A stretch of 56,422 nucleotides of DNA from Candidatus Nitrosopumilus sp. (lineage in GTDB: Archaea > Thermoproteota > Nitrososphaeria > Nitrososphaerales > Nitrosopumilaceae). The stretch covers positions 1 to 56,422 of the forward strand of contig NZ_JAOULD010000001.1 of the NCBI RefSeq assembly GCF_029882185.1. The letters run 5' to 3'. The position numbers were made by a program, and so were the translations under genes. Below the pieces are notes generated by a model that did no database searches, was not told the DNA's origin, and was given only the letters and a program-made list of their open reading frames with translations. This document shows, in pieces, positions 34,664-43,410 of this stretch; position 1 is the stretch's first letter; the number at the start of each line of letters is the position of its first letter.

Positions 34664-35323
34664 ATGGATTTGGAAAAATTCCGAAACGATGTTTCTGAGA
34701 TGACTGATAAGCTCTCAAAAAATCTTAAAGAAAACGATGTCTCCAAACTTCAGTATGTCCGACAACAGTTAATCGAAATGTATAGAAAAAACCTAGTTAA
34801 AATCAACCACTCTATTTTGGAATTGATTTGTGCTAGCACTTTAATTTCACGGGGTTATGCTGTTGAGGTTGAAAAAGATATCACTGACATTCTTGTGTGT
34901 GATATTTTTGCAAAGAAGGGCGGCGGTAACACGATAATTGAAATTGAAACGGGTTTTACTCCTCCAGAACATGCAATGGATACTATAGATTATTTCTCTG
35001 CAAGAATCATGAGCAAGATTGCAAGATATAGCCAATATTGTTCAAAATTTTCATTGGCTACCCCCGTGGTTGGAATTTTACCTATATCCAAAATTTTCTT
35101 GTTGCCGCCAAATGCAAGAAAAAAAGAAGATGTACAGAAAATCAAAGATTTATGTGATCGTTATTACAAAAATCCTTCAATAAAATATGATGATATCTTA
35201 AATGCTCATCTTCATTCTATTTACTTGATTAATATCGATAAAGGATTTGCCAAAGAACTTGATCCTCAAGGATATGTTGATTTAACTGATCGTCTTCTAA
35301 ATAGAAGCGAAGTAAACTATTAA
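34664..35323 (+). CDS. Conserved hypothetical protein, possible nuclease-like fold
   Basis: The 219-residue protein has an N-terminal helical region and then a core with GYAVEVEKDITDILVCDIFA followed by NTIIEIETGF. A D-(X)n-ExE arrangement in a strand-turn-strand setting recalls restriction-endonuclease-like folds, where ExK is usual; the Lys is missing here. I treat the fold as a guess. Conserved in this phylum by my recollection only. Confidence 0.55.
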   Translation: MDLEKFRNDVSEMTDKLSKNLKENDVSKLQYVRQQLIEMYRKNLVKINHSILELICASTLISRGYAVEVEKDITDILVCDIFAKKGGGNTIIEIETGFTPPEHAMDTIDYFSARIMSKIARYSQYCSKFSLATPVVGILPISKIFLLPPNARKKEDVQKIKDLCDRYYKNPSIKYDDILNAHLHSIYLINIDKGFAKELDPQGYVDLTDRLLNRSEVNY

Positions 35324-35377
35324 ATTCTATATGTGGAGAAAAAATTCAAATTCTCCTTTTATTTTACTCAAACTAAG

Positions 35378-35512
35378 ATGATATGTGCTGCATGTGAGAC
35401 AAGAAAACATTTTGAATGTATTGATTGCATGAATAATCATAAGACGCATCTTTGTAGTTGTGATTGTCATGATGAAAATACAGAACCACATGAAGTTGGC
35501 AAAACTCATTAA
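35378..35512 (+). CDS. Small zinc-binding protein, CxCDCH family (44 aa)
   Basis: ATG 35378 to TAA 35510-35512. It reads MICAACETRKHFECIDCMNN then HKTHLCSCDCHDENTEP. It shares CxxCxNH and CSCDCH with the 35-aa product at 8431, plus an extra N-terminal CxxC. Eight Cys in 44 residues imply two metal sites. It ends three bases before the convergent PAC2 gene. Function unknown. Confidence 0.72.
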   Translation: MICAACETRKHFECIDCMNNHKTHLCSCDCHDENTEPHEVGKTH

Positions 35513-35514
35513 AT

Positions 35515-36195
35515 TTAGTTTTTGAATTTTTTTTCTATTTCTTGGGCTCTGATTTCTAATTGACTTGTACTTCCTAATTTTCTATATGTTAATTTTTCAA
35601 GTGTTTTGATTATGCTAATGGATGATCTATATTGTGGAATTTCAGGCTCATTTAGTTCTCCATACATGCCGATACCTTGTATGTTATTTTTCTTTGCAAA
35701 ACCTAAAATCAACCCGTTAAATCCTGTAATGATTGATTTTTGTGGGGTTACTTCAACATCTAATCCTTCTATTTGTTTTGTCAATTCCTGTGATGTCGTA
35801 GTGATGTATGTCTTTGGTTTATTGTCAAAAATTCGATTTGTATGAAAACCACCCAATGTATAGATAAATTTTGCAGAATATTTCTTTGCAATATCTATGA
35901 CATCTTGACATAAAGCATTCAATTCATTGTTGCTTTGTGGTTGACCCTTGCCTCCACCAAATATTATTAAATCATCTGTGTATCTATATTCCCATTTTTC
36001 ATCTGGAAGATCGATATATCCACCCCTGTCAACTATGTATGTTGGAAATGGTGTTTTTGCAGTTCTGAATGTTTTTGTTTGAAGTGACTCATTGATGAAA
36101 TTTATGACTATACTTCCAACGTTTCCCATGTCTTGCATAGCTGCAATTATTATTGGTTTTTTTATATCTGGTTGTTTGTTTTGAATGAATTCCAC
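35515..36195 (-). CDS. PAC2-family protein
   Basis: The 226-residue protein matches the PAC2 family (proteasome assembly chaperone 2 relatives): PIIIAAMQDMGNVGSIVINF near the N-terminus and YTLGGFHTNR near 116, then IPQYRSSISIIKTLEKL near the end. In archaea related PbaA/PbaB proteins associate with the proteasome alpha ring. A proteasome link is suggestive given psmB in the same window, but the genes are 22 kb apart. Confidence 0.82.
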   Translation of the reverse strand: MEFIQNKQPDIKKPIIIAAMQDMGNVGSIVINFINESLQTKTFRTAKTPFPTYIVDRGGYIDLPDEKWEYRYTDDLIIFGGGKGQPQSNNELNALCQDVIDIAKKYSAKFIYTLGGFHTNRIFDNKPKTYITTTSQELTKQIEGLDVEVTPQKSIITGFNGLILGFAKKNNIQGIGMYGELNEPEIPQYRSSISIIKTLEKLTYRKLGSTSQLEIRAQEIEKKFKN

Positions 36196-36610
36196 CTATA
36201 TTCTAAAATTTGATGAATTTTAAACTTATGTTGTAATCAAAAATATTGATTTTTGTATACTTGGATTTTGATTTTTCAAATTATTGGTTTTTATTCCGAT
36301 AATTTTTCTGAAAAATTTAAATTCATTTAATAATTGTCTTATTTCTTGAAAAGAAAATTTTTCAAAATTTAATTGAAAATATGATTTGATCTATTTTCAG
36401 AATTTTGTTATTTCTGTTCTTGTTTCTGGGCGTAAAAATTTCTTTAAAGTTTAATCATTTGTCTAATTTGAGCCTAGGTTCTACTGAAAATTTCCCCTAA
36501 AAATTGAAACTAGTATCATATTTTAACTCTTGTAGATTTTTCATTCTTTTTTGATGATCGAGAAAAAATATGAAGATTCATAAGGCAATAAAACTTTCTG
36601 TCGACAAATT
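36196..36610. other. AT-rich intergenic region
   Basis: The 415 bases upstream of the helicase are AT-rich, with several TTTTTCAAA-like repeats around 36270-36365. I see no ORF with support and no stable structure. A promoter for the helicase at 36611 likely lies in its last 50 bases. Confidence 0.4.
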
Positions 36611-38335
36611 ATGGAAACATCCATGGAAAACATTGGCACATTGGAATATGTCCTTGATAAATATTCCAAAATCTGGAGCTGGAAAGTCACAGGTGATCGT
36701 GCAGTGAGTATGATTTCTCGACTTGTCTCTGAGGCATGGTATGGCGAAAATGTAAACGAAATAATCATTCCTGATAACATCGAAACTGTAAAACAACTGA
36801 AATTAATTATGGATCGCTATCCTCTTGAAATTCTATCTAAATCAATATGGCAAAGAAAAATTGTAAAAACATATGCTCCAAAACCTACATTGCCTCCTGT
36901 TAAACTTAAACTAAAACGAGCAAAAACTGGTGAACAATTCCGAGGCAAATTACTTAATTTCCAAAAGGAAGGATTGGATTTTCTGTTAAAATCTTCTGGC
37001 AATGCTTTATTGGCCGATGAAATGGGTCTTGGAAAAACTGTTCAAACACTATCTTATGCTGCAACTGAAAAACAAACATTCCCTCTTTTGGTTGTTGCGC
37101 CATTAGTTACTCTAAATAATTGGGAAAGGGAAATTGAGAAATTCCTGAAAAAGAAAAGTCGAAATGGAAGAATTGTCGAATCAGAGTCCCCCAGTGTTAC
37201 TCTTATTAGAACTGGTAAATCTCAGGAATTACCAAAAACTGACATTTACATAATTAATTATGAATTACTTCTCAAAAGAAATGATGATTTATCTAAAGTA
37301 GGACTAAAAACAATTGTTTGTGATGAAGTACATAACTTAAGATCAAAAACAACTCAAAAATACAAAGCAGTAAAAAAACTAGCAGCATTACCTTCAGTTC
37401 TTTATAGAATTGGATTATCTGGAACTCCAATTTATAATCGTGGTTCAGAAATTTGGCCCATTATTGATATCCTAAAACCTGGATTGCTTGGTAGTTTTAA
37501 GGAGTTCTGTGAGTACTTTTGCTATGTCAATGAAAAAGGAAAAGCAATTGTTTTGGAAAATAAACGTGCTTCACTAAGAAATGAATTACAAAAACATGTG
37601 ATGCTTCGCAGGAAAAAAGCTGATGTCTTAAAGGAACTTAAAGATAAAGTACGCTACAAGGAGGTTATTGCAGCAGATACTGATTACTATCTTGAGGAAT
37701 TGGATAAAATTTGGAAGAAAGTTGAGACAGAACAGAAAGACGCTGATAGTGAATTTTCCAAATCTGCATCATATAACAGAGCAATTCAAAGTGAAAGACA
37801 AATTGCAGGTATTGCAAAACTTCCACACGTAATCAATTTTGTTAAAAATATTATGGAAATTGAGGAAAGTGTTGTTGTCTTTTGCCATCACAAGGTAATT
37901 CACAAACTATTGCATGATAGTCTTCAGGAATTTTCTCCTGTATCTATTATTGGTGGGCAATCCGATTCAACTCGTCAAGAACAAATAGACAAATTCCAAA
38001 GAGGAGAATCAAAACTGATGATTGCAGGTATCCGTGCTGGAAATGTTGGTATCAATTTGACTAGGGCAAAATATGTTATTTTTGCAGAATTAGATTGGAG
38101 TCCTGCAATTCATAGACAAGCTGAGGATAGGTTGCATAGAATTGGTCAGAAAAATACTGTATTTGCATATTATTTGATTGGAAATGGCACTTTGGATGAT
38201 CATGTAGCTAATGTCTTAGTTGACAAAAGTTATGAGATTGATGAAATCATGGATGAATCAAAAGAGAATTATGAAAATAAAGACAAGGCTGAACTCATTC
38301 TAGCTCAGATTCAAGACAAGGTTCGCTCAAAATAA
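36611..38335 (+). CDS. SNF2-family helicase
   Basis: The 574-residue protein has SNF2 motifs in order: Q/I region LNFQKEGLDFLL, Walker A ADEMGLGKT near residue 137, DEVH near 238, SGTPIYNR near 273, and motifs V-VI including GIRAGNVGINLTRAKYVIFAE and QAEDRLHRIGQ near 510-525. It belongs with SMARCAL1/Rad54-like archaeal proteins, which remodel or reanneal DNA-protein complexes with ATP. A ~95-residue N-terminal domain (WKVTGDRAVSMISRL) is unassigned. Its exact DNA task is unknown. Confidence 0.92.
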   Translation: METSMENIGTLEYVLDKYSKIWSWKVTGDRAVSMISRLVSEAWYGENVNEIIIPDNIETVKQLKLIMDRYPLEILSKSIWQRKIVKTYAPKPTLPPVKLKLKRAKTGEQFRGKLLNFQKEGLDFLLKSSGNALLADEMGLGKTVQTLSYAATEKQTFPLLVVAPLVTLNNWEREIEKFLKKKSRNGRIVESESPSVTLIRTGKSQELPKTDIYIINYELLLKRNDDLSKVGLKTIVCDEVHNLRSKTTQKYKAVKKLAALPSVLYRIGLSGTPIYNRGSEIWPIIDILKPGLLGSFKEFCEYFCYVNEKGKAIVLENKRASLRNELQKHVMLRRKKADVLKELKDKVRYKEVIAADTDYYLEELDKIWKKVETEQKDADSEFSKSASYNRAIQSERQIAGIAKLPHVINFVKNIMEIEESVVVFCHHKVIHKLLHDSLQEFSPVSIIGGQSDSTRQEQIDKFQRGESKLMIAGIRAGNVGINLTRAKYVIFAELDWSPAIHRQAEDRLHRIGQKNTVFAYYLIGNGTLDDHVANVLVDKSYEIDEIMDESKENYENKDKAELILAQIQDKVRSK

Positions 38336-38950
38336 CTAGATTTCTAACTTGTCTTTTATCTTTGATAATTTTTCTACAATTGTATTTTTCTTTGTTTGTT
38401 CTAACTGAGAATCTTGAATTTCTTTTCTAATTTCATCTATGATGCTCAAAATTTCTATTTCTGATTTTGGTTCTCCAAATTTTACGTTTTCAAATCCATC
38501 CGTGTCTGTTTTGTCTATTGTCTCAATACCTTCTGGGAGAATTTCATACACTTTGATTATTCTTTCTCCAATCCTTTGTGGTGACATTAATACAAATTGA
38601 TTTTTTCGTAATTTTTCAATTTCGTCGAATAGTTTTTCTTTTGAAACTTTTAGAATGTCTTCAATTTGTTCTATGTTACATGATTTGATTTGTAACAACC
38701 GTAATATTTTTGCCCATATTGGAATGCTATTGGCCCAAAGAATTTCTCTTGCTAATTGTGTAATTGTAAATGATCCGTCACTGTTTAGGGAAATCATTTT
38801 TCTGTCTTTTAATGTAGCAAGAGCATCTAAAAGTTTACCGACTCCTAACCTTTTCAATTCTGAATTTTCTAGATTATTTTCATTAAATGTTCCATTCTTA
38901 TTAATTGCTAAATGCAAAATTTCTAAATCCACTGTACCTAGTTTTCTCAT
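38336..38950 (-). CDS. Winged-helix-like hypothetical protein (204 aa)
   Basis: Two segments look like winged helices: about 5-65 (LGVGKLLDALATLKDRKMISL, then SFTITQLAREILW) and about 80-130 (CNIEQIEDILKVSKEKLFDEI). The C-terminal third is a coiled region. A DNA-binding or replication-associated role is likely from fold only. It is convergent with the helicase and divergent from SOD. Confidence 0.65.
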   Translation of the reverse strand: MRKLGTVDLEILHLAINKNGTFNENNLENSELKRLGVGKLLDALATLKDRKMISLNSDGSFTITQLAREILWANSIPIWAKILRLLQIKSCNIEQIEDILKVSKEKLFDEIEKLRKNQFVLMSPQRIGERIIKVYEILPEGIETIDKTDTDGFENVKFGEPKSEIEILSIIDEIRKEIQDSQLEQTKKNTIVEKLSKIKDKLEI

Positions 38951-39023
38951 ACTGACATCTCTTTTTCAAGATTTATCATTCTTTGCACTTGAAGAATATA
39001 TGTGGATTACACTGTTCTGAATT

Positions 39024-39647
39024 ATGGTTCAATATGATCTTCCAAAATTGCCTTATGGATACGATGAACTGGAACCATTTATTGATACTGAGACTATGAA
39101 AATCCATCATCAAAAACATCATCAGGCATATGTTGATGGTTTAAACAAAGCACTTGCAGATGTTGGAAGTGCATCTCACCCCCAATACATTTCATCTATA
39201 CTATCTGATTTGAAATCAATTCCTGAATATGGTAGAGGTACAATCAACTTTTTTGGTGGAGGTTTTGAAAATCATAGATTGTTTTGGGAAACGATGATCC
39301 CTGACAGTGATGGAATCCCTGGTGGGCAATTAGAGGATCAAATTGATGTTTATTATGACAGTTTTGATAACTTCAAAAAAATTTTTTCAGAAAGAGCAAT
39401 TGCCATTCAAGGAAGTGGCTGGTGCTGGTTGGTTTTTAATTCGACATATCATAAAATTGAAATCATTACAACTGAAAACCAAACTAGTCCTTGGACCCTT
39501 GGAAAATTCCCTTTGTTGGGGTTGGATGTTTGGGAGCACTCATACTATTTGAAATATCAAAATAAAAGGCCGGACTATGTTAAAGCCTGGTGGAATGTTG
39601 TTAATTGGGATTATGTGGGAAATAGATTTTCAGAACTTGCTAGTTAA
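39024..39647 (+). CDS. sod: Superoxide dismutase, Fe/Mn type
   Basis: The 207-residue enzyme has metal ligands in TETMKIHHQKHHQAYVDG and in DVWEHSYYLKYQNKRPDYV. The central FFGGGFENHRLFWETM motif carries the second His. Fe or Mn cannot be told from sequence. High-quality codons suggest strong expression, expected for an ammonia oxidiser that makes reactive species. The start is ATG 39024. Confidence 0.95.
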   Translation: MVQYDLPKLPYGYDELEPFIDTETMKIHHQKHHQAYVDGLNKALADVGSASHPQYISSILSDLKSIPEYGRGTINFFGGGFENHRLFWETMIPDSDGIPGGQLEDQIDVYYDSFDNFKKIFSERAIAIQGSGWCWLVFNSTYHKIEIITTENQTSPWTLGKFPLLGLDVWEHSYYLKYQNKRPDYVKAWWNVVNWDYVGNRFSELAS

Positions 39648-39697
39648 AATTTTTAATTTGGACAAATTCTTTTAAACAAACATTTAACTTCAATCAT

Positions 39698-40945
39698 ATG
39701 AACAAGAGTCTAAGATACATTGCACTTCTAGCAATTTTACCCTTGTTTACAGCAGGAATGACTGCAGATTACTTTTCAGATGCTGAAGCACTGAAGAGTA
39801 AAGGTACCGGAACTTCCAAATACGGTTCTGCTACTGGAATCTGTGGATTACAACTCTGTTCTGAAATTCCAGGTGGCAAAGCATCTTGGGAAGCAGGACA
39901 AGAACAAGATATTCCTGTAGCTCCAGTTGAAGAAACTAAAATGGAAAAAACCCCTGAGGATGAAATGACTGAAGCTGACATGGGTTCTGTACTTAGATTA
40001 TCAAGAGCGAATGTTCCAGCAACAATCCCTATGCATCAAGGTTACTATGATGGTGAGGATGTTTATTTCATCATCACTGACTCTAGTGATCCAACACATG
40101 CAGATATGATTACTGCAAATCAAGGATGGCAAGTAGAACTTGCTCCTTTGTTAAAGAACACTCCTGCAGCAGCACTTTCAAAAACATACATGTTCACAAA
40201 TGGCATTGAAGGAGACGGTGTACATAGTTTCCAAGGTGAGGTCTTTACAAGCACCCCTGCACAAGCAGATGTGTACAGTGCATTGACTTCACATGTCCAT
40301 GTAACATGGAATGAAGGTACTACTCCGAGAATACTTGATTCTGAAACAATGATTCTTGCAGCAGCTGAGAATGACGAAATTACATTGACATCGATTGATG
40401 TAGTTTTGAATATGCCACAAATCATTTGGCCTGAAGGTCAGATGATGATAAAAGATGTGGATTTAACAGATACTACACCTTATGGTGGCGGTCAGGTTCT
40501 TGATATAGATACAGAAGAGATGAATGTGACTTTCATAGCTCATCGTGGATGGGGTCCAGATGGTAGAACCATCTATTACATTGTAACAGATGCTACTCCA
40601 AGTGGTCCTGCTAAAATGATGGGCGTTGCAAACTCACCAACATCTGCAAAATTGATTGCAAATTCAGCAGCAGTAGATTTGTATCAATTCAAAAATGGTT
40701 TATCAGGTACTGGTCCATTAGGATTTCAACCTGGAATTGCAGCAGGAGCTCCCGGTGATGATAACTATTCTCCAATGTGGAGAATCTTTGTGATTGGTTG
40801 GGATGATCCTGAAAATGCACAGTTACTTGAAACTATTGATGATGTGAACGCCTACAAAGAAGCTGGCTTGATTGATATTGGTATTGCGCGTCCAATGAAT
40901 AGTGACCATGTTGTTAACTGTCCATTCATTGACCCATTCCAATGA
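39698..40945 (+). CDS. Exported protein with two repeated domains (415 aa)
   Basis: A signal peptide (MNKSLRYIALLAILPLFTAG) leads a low-complexity linker with Glu/Met/Pro and then two copies of a ~140-residue domain. Shared steps are: DVYFIITDS / TIYYIVTDA; TYMFTNGIEGDGVHSFQGEV / LYQFKNGLSGTGPLGFQPGI; and YSALTSHVHVTW / YSPMWRIFVIGW. The latter form (NGLxGxGPxGFQPxI) occurs in other exported thaumarchaeal proteins. Ligand unknown. Composition and codon use suggest high expression. Cys after the signal are few, so disulfides are minor. Confidence 0.75.
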   Translation: MNKSLRYIALLAILPLFTAGMTADYFSDAEALKSKGTGTSKYGSATGICGLQLCSEIPGGKASWEAGQEQDIPVAPVEETKMEKTPEDEMTEADMGSVLRLSRANVPATIPMHQGYYDGEDVYFIITDSSDPTHADMITANQGWQVELAPLLKNTPAAALSKTYMFTNGIEGDGVHSFQGEVFTSTPAQADVYSALTSHVHVTWNEGTTPRILDSETMILAAAENDEITLTSIDVVLNMPQIIWPEGQMMIKDVDLTDTTPYGGGQVLDIDTEEMNVTFIAHRGWGPDGRTIYYIVTDATPSGPAKMMGVANSPTSAKLIANSAAVDLYQFKNGLSGTGPLGFQPGIAAGAPGDDNYSPMWRIFVIGWDDPENAQLLETIDDVNAYKEAGLIDIGIARPMNSDHVVNCPFIDPFQ

Positions 40946-40947
40946 TT

Positions 40948-41002
40948 CTCTTTTTTTAACTAAACATTTGTTAATTTTTTTTTACTTTTTTTTAATATAT
41001 TT
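40948..41002 (+). terminator. T-rich terminator after the exported protein
   Basis: Three T runs (T7, T9 and T8) occur in 55 bases after the stop, in line with archaeal poly-T termination of a strongly transcribed gene. Confidence 0.5.
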
Positions 41003-41051
41003 TCAGAAAATCATCTACCTAGTTTATCTTTGATAGTGAGTAAATACAATC

Positions 41052-41426
41052 ATGAGTATAGCCGGAATGTATATGTTAAATTCAGGAGTATATAGACCAG
41101 AAAAAATTCAGCAAGCTCTAGATATGTTATATCTAGACCGGAAAAATGAATTCCGTGAATTGTCTAAGATCCTTCTCACTGAAAAAGCTCTTAATGCAAT
41201 GCCTAGATGGAAAGAATTTGTTTTAAATTTCAGTCTAGATGTTGAGGATGCTTTTAAAACATGGTCTGGTCAAAGTCCTTTGGCTTCAAGCTCTCCACAA
41301 AAAGCTTTGACTTTGTTAAGACAATTAGGACGTGGTAAGACATCGATGAATCAACTTGCTCACCTACTAAATATCTCATACAATCTATCATGTGAGTTCA
41401 AAGAGATTTACAAACGTCTAAAATAA
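41052..41426 (+). CDS. Helical protein, paralogue of the 7872 gene (124 aa)
   Basis: This is the second member of the family seen at 7872. Shared landmarks are NEFRELSKIL, PRWKEFVLNFSLDVEDAFKTW and CEFKEIYKRL. A clear first ATG at 41052; later ATGs (41070) are possible. The LLRQLGRGKTSMNQLAHLL segment could be helix-turn-helix-like. No named domain. It follows the exported protein by about 100 bases with a T-rich terminator between. Confidence 0.75.
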   Translation: MSIAGMYMLNSGVYRPEKIQQALDMLYLDRKNEFRELSKILLTEKALNAMPRWKEFVLNFSLDVEDAFKTWSGQSPLASSSPQKALTLLRQLGRGKTSMNQLAHLLNISYNLSCEFKEIYKRLK

Positions 41427-41783
41427 TTTTTTTTATTTTGAATACCTAAATTTGGCTTTGTTTTAGTTATTTGTAATGGATTTCATGTTGGAGGTCAAAT
41501 TATCTCATGGACTTTACAAACCTGAGTCTTGATATTTCCTAATATTGTTCAGATTTTTTTAATTCAAACCAATACTCGGTAAACCGTATTTGGCGTGCAA
41601 ACTAATCTCTTACTCATGAAATGATGCTATTTGTGTGATAAAAGATGGCACTTGCGATGTTTATGAATGTGAAAAATACGAATCGTTTTTGTGTGAAATA
41701 AGAAATGATTAATTTTCAATGATGAAGAACATAGTATACTTTTGATAATGCACAAGAACATGAAAAAATTCATCAGGTAAAAA
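41427..41783. other. Intergenic region holding the second hairpin/13-mer element
   Basis: Besides the element at 41571-41602 I see only short Cys-containing ORFs without a start (near 41625-41715). No promoter could be placed with confidence. Confidence 0.4.
41571..41602 (+). ncRNA. Second copy of the hairpin plus TTGGCGTGCAAAC element
   Basis: A small hairpin (CGG-TAAA-CCG at 41577-41586, flanked by AATA/TATT) precedes TTGGCGTGCAAAC at 41590-41602. The 13-mer is exact against 4331-4343 and the preceding context ACTCxGTAAA is also shared, though the hairpins differ. The role is unknown; strand follows copy 1. Confidence 0.35.
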
Positions 41784-41918
41784 ATGAAAAATATCTATTA
41801 TTACAAAGTTTGCTATAAGTTAAAAATTATAAACCAACTGGCAAATTCTGATGATGGGTGGGAATGCAAAACATGTGAAAATTTAATTAATATACATGGT
41901 CATGTGATTATATCATGA
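41784..41918 (+). CDS. Small protein with CxxC and His pair (44 aa)
   Basis: ATG 41784 to TGA 41916-41918; the peptide begins MKNIYYYKVCYKLKIINQLA and later has WECKTCENLINIHGHVIIS. CxxC plus HGH could bind one zinc. It lies just upstream of another small Cys-rich protein and TFB. Evidence is composition only. Confidence 0.42.
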   Translation: MKNIYYYKVCYKLKIINQLANSDDGWECKTCENLINIHGHVIIS

Positions 41919-42010
41919 TCTTGCACATTTTATCTAGATTTTAAATTCTGCAAAGTTAGTATGTACTAATTTTACATGCCTTTAATACAAACAACAACAT
42001 AACCTAATTG

Positions 42011-42169
42011 ATGAACTCTTGTAGAAAGTGTGGATGTGGAATGGAAGTATACCAAAATTGTCATGTTTGTAAAAAACCCATTGAGTTTGTTTGCCACAAA
42101 TGCAATCGAAATACTGATAAAGAAATCCATTCTGATTGTATTGTTAAAAAAATATCTGTTTCAGCTTAG
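42011..42169 (+). CDS. Small multi-Cys zinc protein upstream of TFB (52 aa)
   Basis: ATG 42011 to TAG 42167-42169. It reads MNSCRKCGCGMEVYQNCHVC then FVCHKCNRNTDKEIHSDC. Four CxxC-like pairs imply two zinc ribbons. A CTTTAATAC box lies about 26 nt upstream. It ends nine bases before the TFB start, so it is probably the first gene of the TFB transcript. Function unknown; a transcription-associated role fits context. Confidence 0.7.
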   Translation: MNSCRKCGCGMEVYQNCHVCKKPIEFVCHKCNRNTDKEIHSDCIVKKISVSA

Positions 42170-42178
42170 TGAATATTT

Positions 42179-43108
42179 TTGCCAATTTTACAAAAAATTA
42201 CGAAAGAAAAAGCATTTTGCAATTTTTGCCATGCTTCCAAATTTGTGACTGATGATGTTACAGGTGAGATTGCATGTTCTAATTGCGGATATGTTATTTT
42301 GGAAAATACAGAAGATCGAGGCCGAGAATGTAGACTCATTTCAGATACAGCAGACACCACTAGAACGGGTCCTGGATTGACACTAAAAAGACACGATCAA
42401 GGATTAAACACGGTAATTGGAATTCAAAATAAAGATGCAGTGGGAAAACCACTCTCTTCAAAAACCACTCAAATGTTTGGCAGATTGCGAAAATGGGATA
42501 GTAGATCACAAACAAAAAATTCTGCAGACAGAAATCTTCGATTTGCACTACAAGAATTTGACAAAGTGCAATCAAAATTAGGTCTTTCAGACACAGTGAT
42601 TGAACGAGCATGTTTTTTTTATAGAAAGGCGATTGAGAGAAATATTATTCGTGGCAGAAGTGTAAAATCAATTGCTGCGGCATGTTTGTATGCGTCATGT
42701 AGAGATTTAGAACACAATAGAACTCTAATGGAAATTGCCAATCCGTTTGCAGTTCATAGAAAAGAAATTGCCAGAGCATACCGTGTATTGTTTAGAGAAT
42801 TAAGATTTGAAGTGTCAATTGCAGATCCAATTAAATCCATTACCAAGCTTGCAAGCAAGCTTGGGATATCTGAAAAAACAATTCGAAAAGCAGTACAAAT
42901 TTTAGATGCGGCCCAAGATGCAGGAATTGTAGCTGGTAAAAATCCAGAAATCATTGCAGCTGCTGTAATTTATGCTGCATGTGTAATTACAAATGAACCC
43001 ATATCTCAAGTTGCAATATCTGAGGTAGCAGGAACTAGTACAGTTTCAATAAGAAACAGGATTATAGAGTTTAAAACAAAACTAGATTTGTTTTCAACAA
43101 TAAACTAG
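42179..43108 (+). CDS. tfb: Transcription initiation factor TFB
   Basis: The 309-residue protein has the N-terminal zinc ribbon (Cys14, Cys17, Cys33, Cys36), a B-reader/linker region (RTGPGLTLKRHDQGLNTVIG) and two cyclin-like repeats (about 110-200 and 205-300). TFB bridges TBP and RNA polymerase at BRE/TATA promoters. The start is TTG at 42179, nine bases after the upstream gene's stop. Thaumarchaea carry several TFBs; this one sits among small Cys-rich genes and may be a promoter-specific version. Confidence 0.93.
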   Translation: MPILQKITKEKAFCNFCHASKFVTDDVTGEIACSNCGYVILENTEDRGRECRLISDTADTTRTGPGLTLKRHDQGLNTVIGIQNKDAVGKPLSSKTTQMFGRLRKWDSRSQTKNSADRNLRFALQEFDKVQSKLGLSDTVIERACFFYRKAIERNIIRGRSVKSIAAACLYASCRDLEHNRTLMEIANPFAVHRKEIARAYRVLFRELRFEVSIADPIKSITKLASKLGISEKTIRKAVQILDAAQDAGIVAGKNPEIIAAAVIYAACVITNEPISQVAISEVAGTSTVSIRNRIIEFKTKLDLFSTIN

Positions 43109-43113
43109 GATAC

Positions 43114-43410
43114 ATGACTTTGTTCAAAAAGAATGCCACATTACAAGCAAATAAGAATAATCTGTTAATTGCACCCAAAGCCACTAACATTCCCGGATCA
43201 TATAGAGAATGTCAACAAGGAGATTGCCTTAGATTAATTCCAGGTCTTTTCGTTAGATGTCAGGATCATAGAACAGATATGGCGTTTACAGGATTGGACT
43301 GTCTCACATGTGAAATCATAAGAAAAATGCTTTTGCATATCTACAGAGAGTTGCATTGTAAAGATGTATTTGGAGAAATAATGGGGATGTATTTTGGTAA
43401 AAGATCATAA
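43114..43410 (+). CDS. Hypothetical Cys-containing protein (98 aa)
   Basis: The product includes YRECQQGDCLRLIPGLFVRC and LDCLTCEIIRKMLLHIY, giving six or more Cys that could bind metal. It starts ATG 43114, five bases after the TFB stop, so it is likely cotranscribed. No family recognised. Confidence 0.6.
   Translation: MTLFKKNATLQANKNNLLIAPKATNIPGSYRECQQGDCLRLIPGLFVRCQDHRTDMAFTGLDCLTCEIIRKMLLHIYRELHCKDVFGEIMGMYFGKRS

Noticed and set aside
41625-41715. Short Cys-containing reading frame
   Set aside because: No in-frame ATG; only a GTG start with 25 codons, too weak to call.
42843-42864. 22-bp perfect inverted repeat inside tfb (CCAAGCTTGC-AA-GCAAGCTTGG)
   Set aside because: It lies within coding sequence for KLASKLG, where peptide repetition explains the symmetry; a regulatory role is not supported.
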